Shown here: positions 63,752 through 64,000 of the stretch, in pieces
Position numbering within the stretch: the first letter of the stretch is position 1
Layout: every line of letters begins with the position of its first letter
Translations under genes and position numbers: made by a program
Notes under the pieces: generated by a model
What the model saw: only the letters and a program-made list of their open reading frames with translations
Databases searched by the model: none
Told to the model about the DNA's origin: nothing
NCBI GenBank assembly: GCA_001897425.1
Contig: MKSW01000021.1
Coordinates: 1 to 64,000, forward strand
Source: Actinobacteria bacterium 69-20
Lineage (GTDB): Bacteria > Actinomycetota > Actinomycetes > Mycobacteriales > Nakamurellaceae
Direction: 5' to 3'
Length of the DNA stretch: 64,000 nucleotides

Positions 63752-63800
63752 GTACCTATCTAACGATAGTTAGGGTAATGCGCATCACACCGGCTGTCAA
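63752..63800 (-). promoter_or_regulatory. Promoter and palindromic operator for the liv-tetR-lyase-ligase operon
   Basis: Read on the minus strand: TTGACA (63795-63800), 17 bp, TACCCT (63772-63777), with the 20-bp palindrome 63755-63774 over the -10/start. The 38 bp 63752-63789 match 50298-50335 with one mismatch. It may also serve the plus-strand gene at 63887. Confidence 0.82.
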
Positions 63801-63886
63801 CAAGGTCTTCGAACCCGCCTCGGAGCGGCGGAGGCCGAGGTACCTAGCCCGCCTTGGCGCAATGTTGAACGGAGAAGGACCATCTC

Positions 63887-64000
63887 ATGACCGAGTCGTC
63901 GATCTGGGAGCCATACGCCTACCGGGTTGTGTCGGCGGCGATGGTGACGCCGGTGGTGCGGGAACTATGGCTCACACCGCGGCGGCGTTCCTTGCCGTAC
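63887..64000 (+). CDS. Partial oxidoreductase, ferredoxin/flavin reductase-like N-terminus
   Basis: 38 codons from ATG 63887, with GGAGAAGG upstream, cut by the window end. YRVVSAAMVTPVVRELWLTP...LPY matches the start of the FAD-binding domain of FNR-type oxygenase reductases, where the LPYLPGEYV-type FAD loop follows. It could supply electrons to a monooxygenase acting earlier in branched-compound oxidation. Only the first strands are visible. Confidence 0.55.
   Translation, partial: MTESSIWEPYAYRVVSAAMVTPVVRELWLTPRRRSLPY

Overview
High-GC actinobacterial chromosome segment. A WXG100-type gene pair, a bkdABC-type branched-chain 2-oxoacid dehydrogenase operon, a TM0106-type nuclease, YcnI/CopC copper proteins and the frequent GTG/TTG starts with ATGA/GTGA overlaps all point to Mycobacteriales (Gordonia/Tomitella/Williamsia-like). 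The genus is inference. I see no rRNA, tRNA, CRISPR array, transposase or phage gene.

Layout. 0.1-3.2 kb: OmpR-type two-component system and two small WXG100-like proteins. 3.3-11.1 kb: purA, a VapBC toxin-antitoxin pair, purD, a PolA-related polymerase, a PAP2 phosphatase, a GroES-like protein and a 49-residue protein. 11.4-15.3 kb: bkdA-bkdB-bkdC. 15.6-22 kb: CoxG-like protein, nitrobindin-like protein, RecB-like nuclease, a Lys/Ala-rich protein, and the YcnI-CopC pair. 22-24.6 kb: kdgK-eda-IclR operon for 2-keto-3-deoxygluconate. 24.9-33.3 kb: AI-2E-type permease, a polar amino-acid ABC transporter, DUF4870 protein, LysE exporter, GH20 hexosaminidase, HisC-like aminotransferase. 33.4-40.3 kb: complete hutHUIF histidine catabolic operon with a divergent IclR regulator. 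40.5-49.9 kb: FMN alpha-hydroxyacid oxidase, a second polar amino-acid ABC transporter, and a Liv-type branched-chain ABC system with a fused LivG-LivF ATPase.

50.3-63.9 kb is the most interesting region and looks like a self-contained 2-hydroxyisobutyrate (2-HIBA) module. The plus strand carries a MeaB-type chaperone and both subunits of a B12-dependent acyl-CoA mutase with 2-hydroxyisobutyryl-CoA-mutase-like active-site residues. The minus strand carries livHMGF-livK, a TetR regulator, a hotdog protein, a ThDP enzyme resembling 2-hydroxyacyl-CoA lyase, and an acyl-CoA ligase. Two near-identical promoters with the same 20-bp palindromic operator (about 50.3 and 63.77 kb) flank the module and fire inward. 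Ligase plus mutase (to 3-hydroxybutyryl-CoA) and ligase plus lyase (to acetone and formyl-CoA) are known as separate routes; here both are encoded together.

A second discovery is a dispersed short element: a variable GC-rich hairpin joined to a fixed tail close to GCGAACAGCGTCATACTCGT. About fifteen copies are spread over the window. Several sit just after stop codons in one orientation, as a terminator-like family would; others lie inside protein linkers and tails. A separate nested inverted repeat of about 200 bp lies at 16630-16832.
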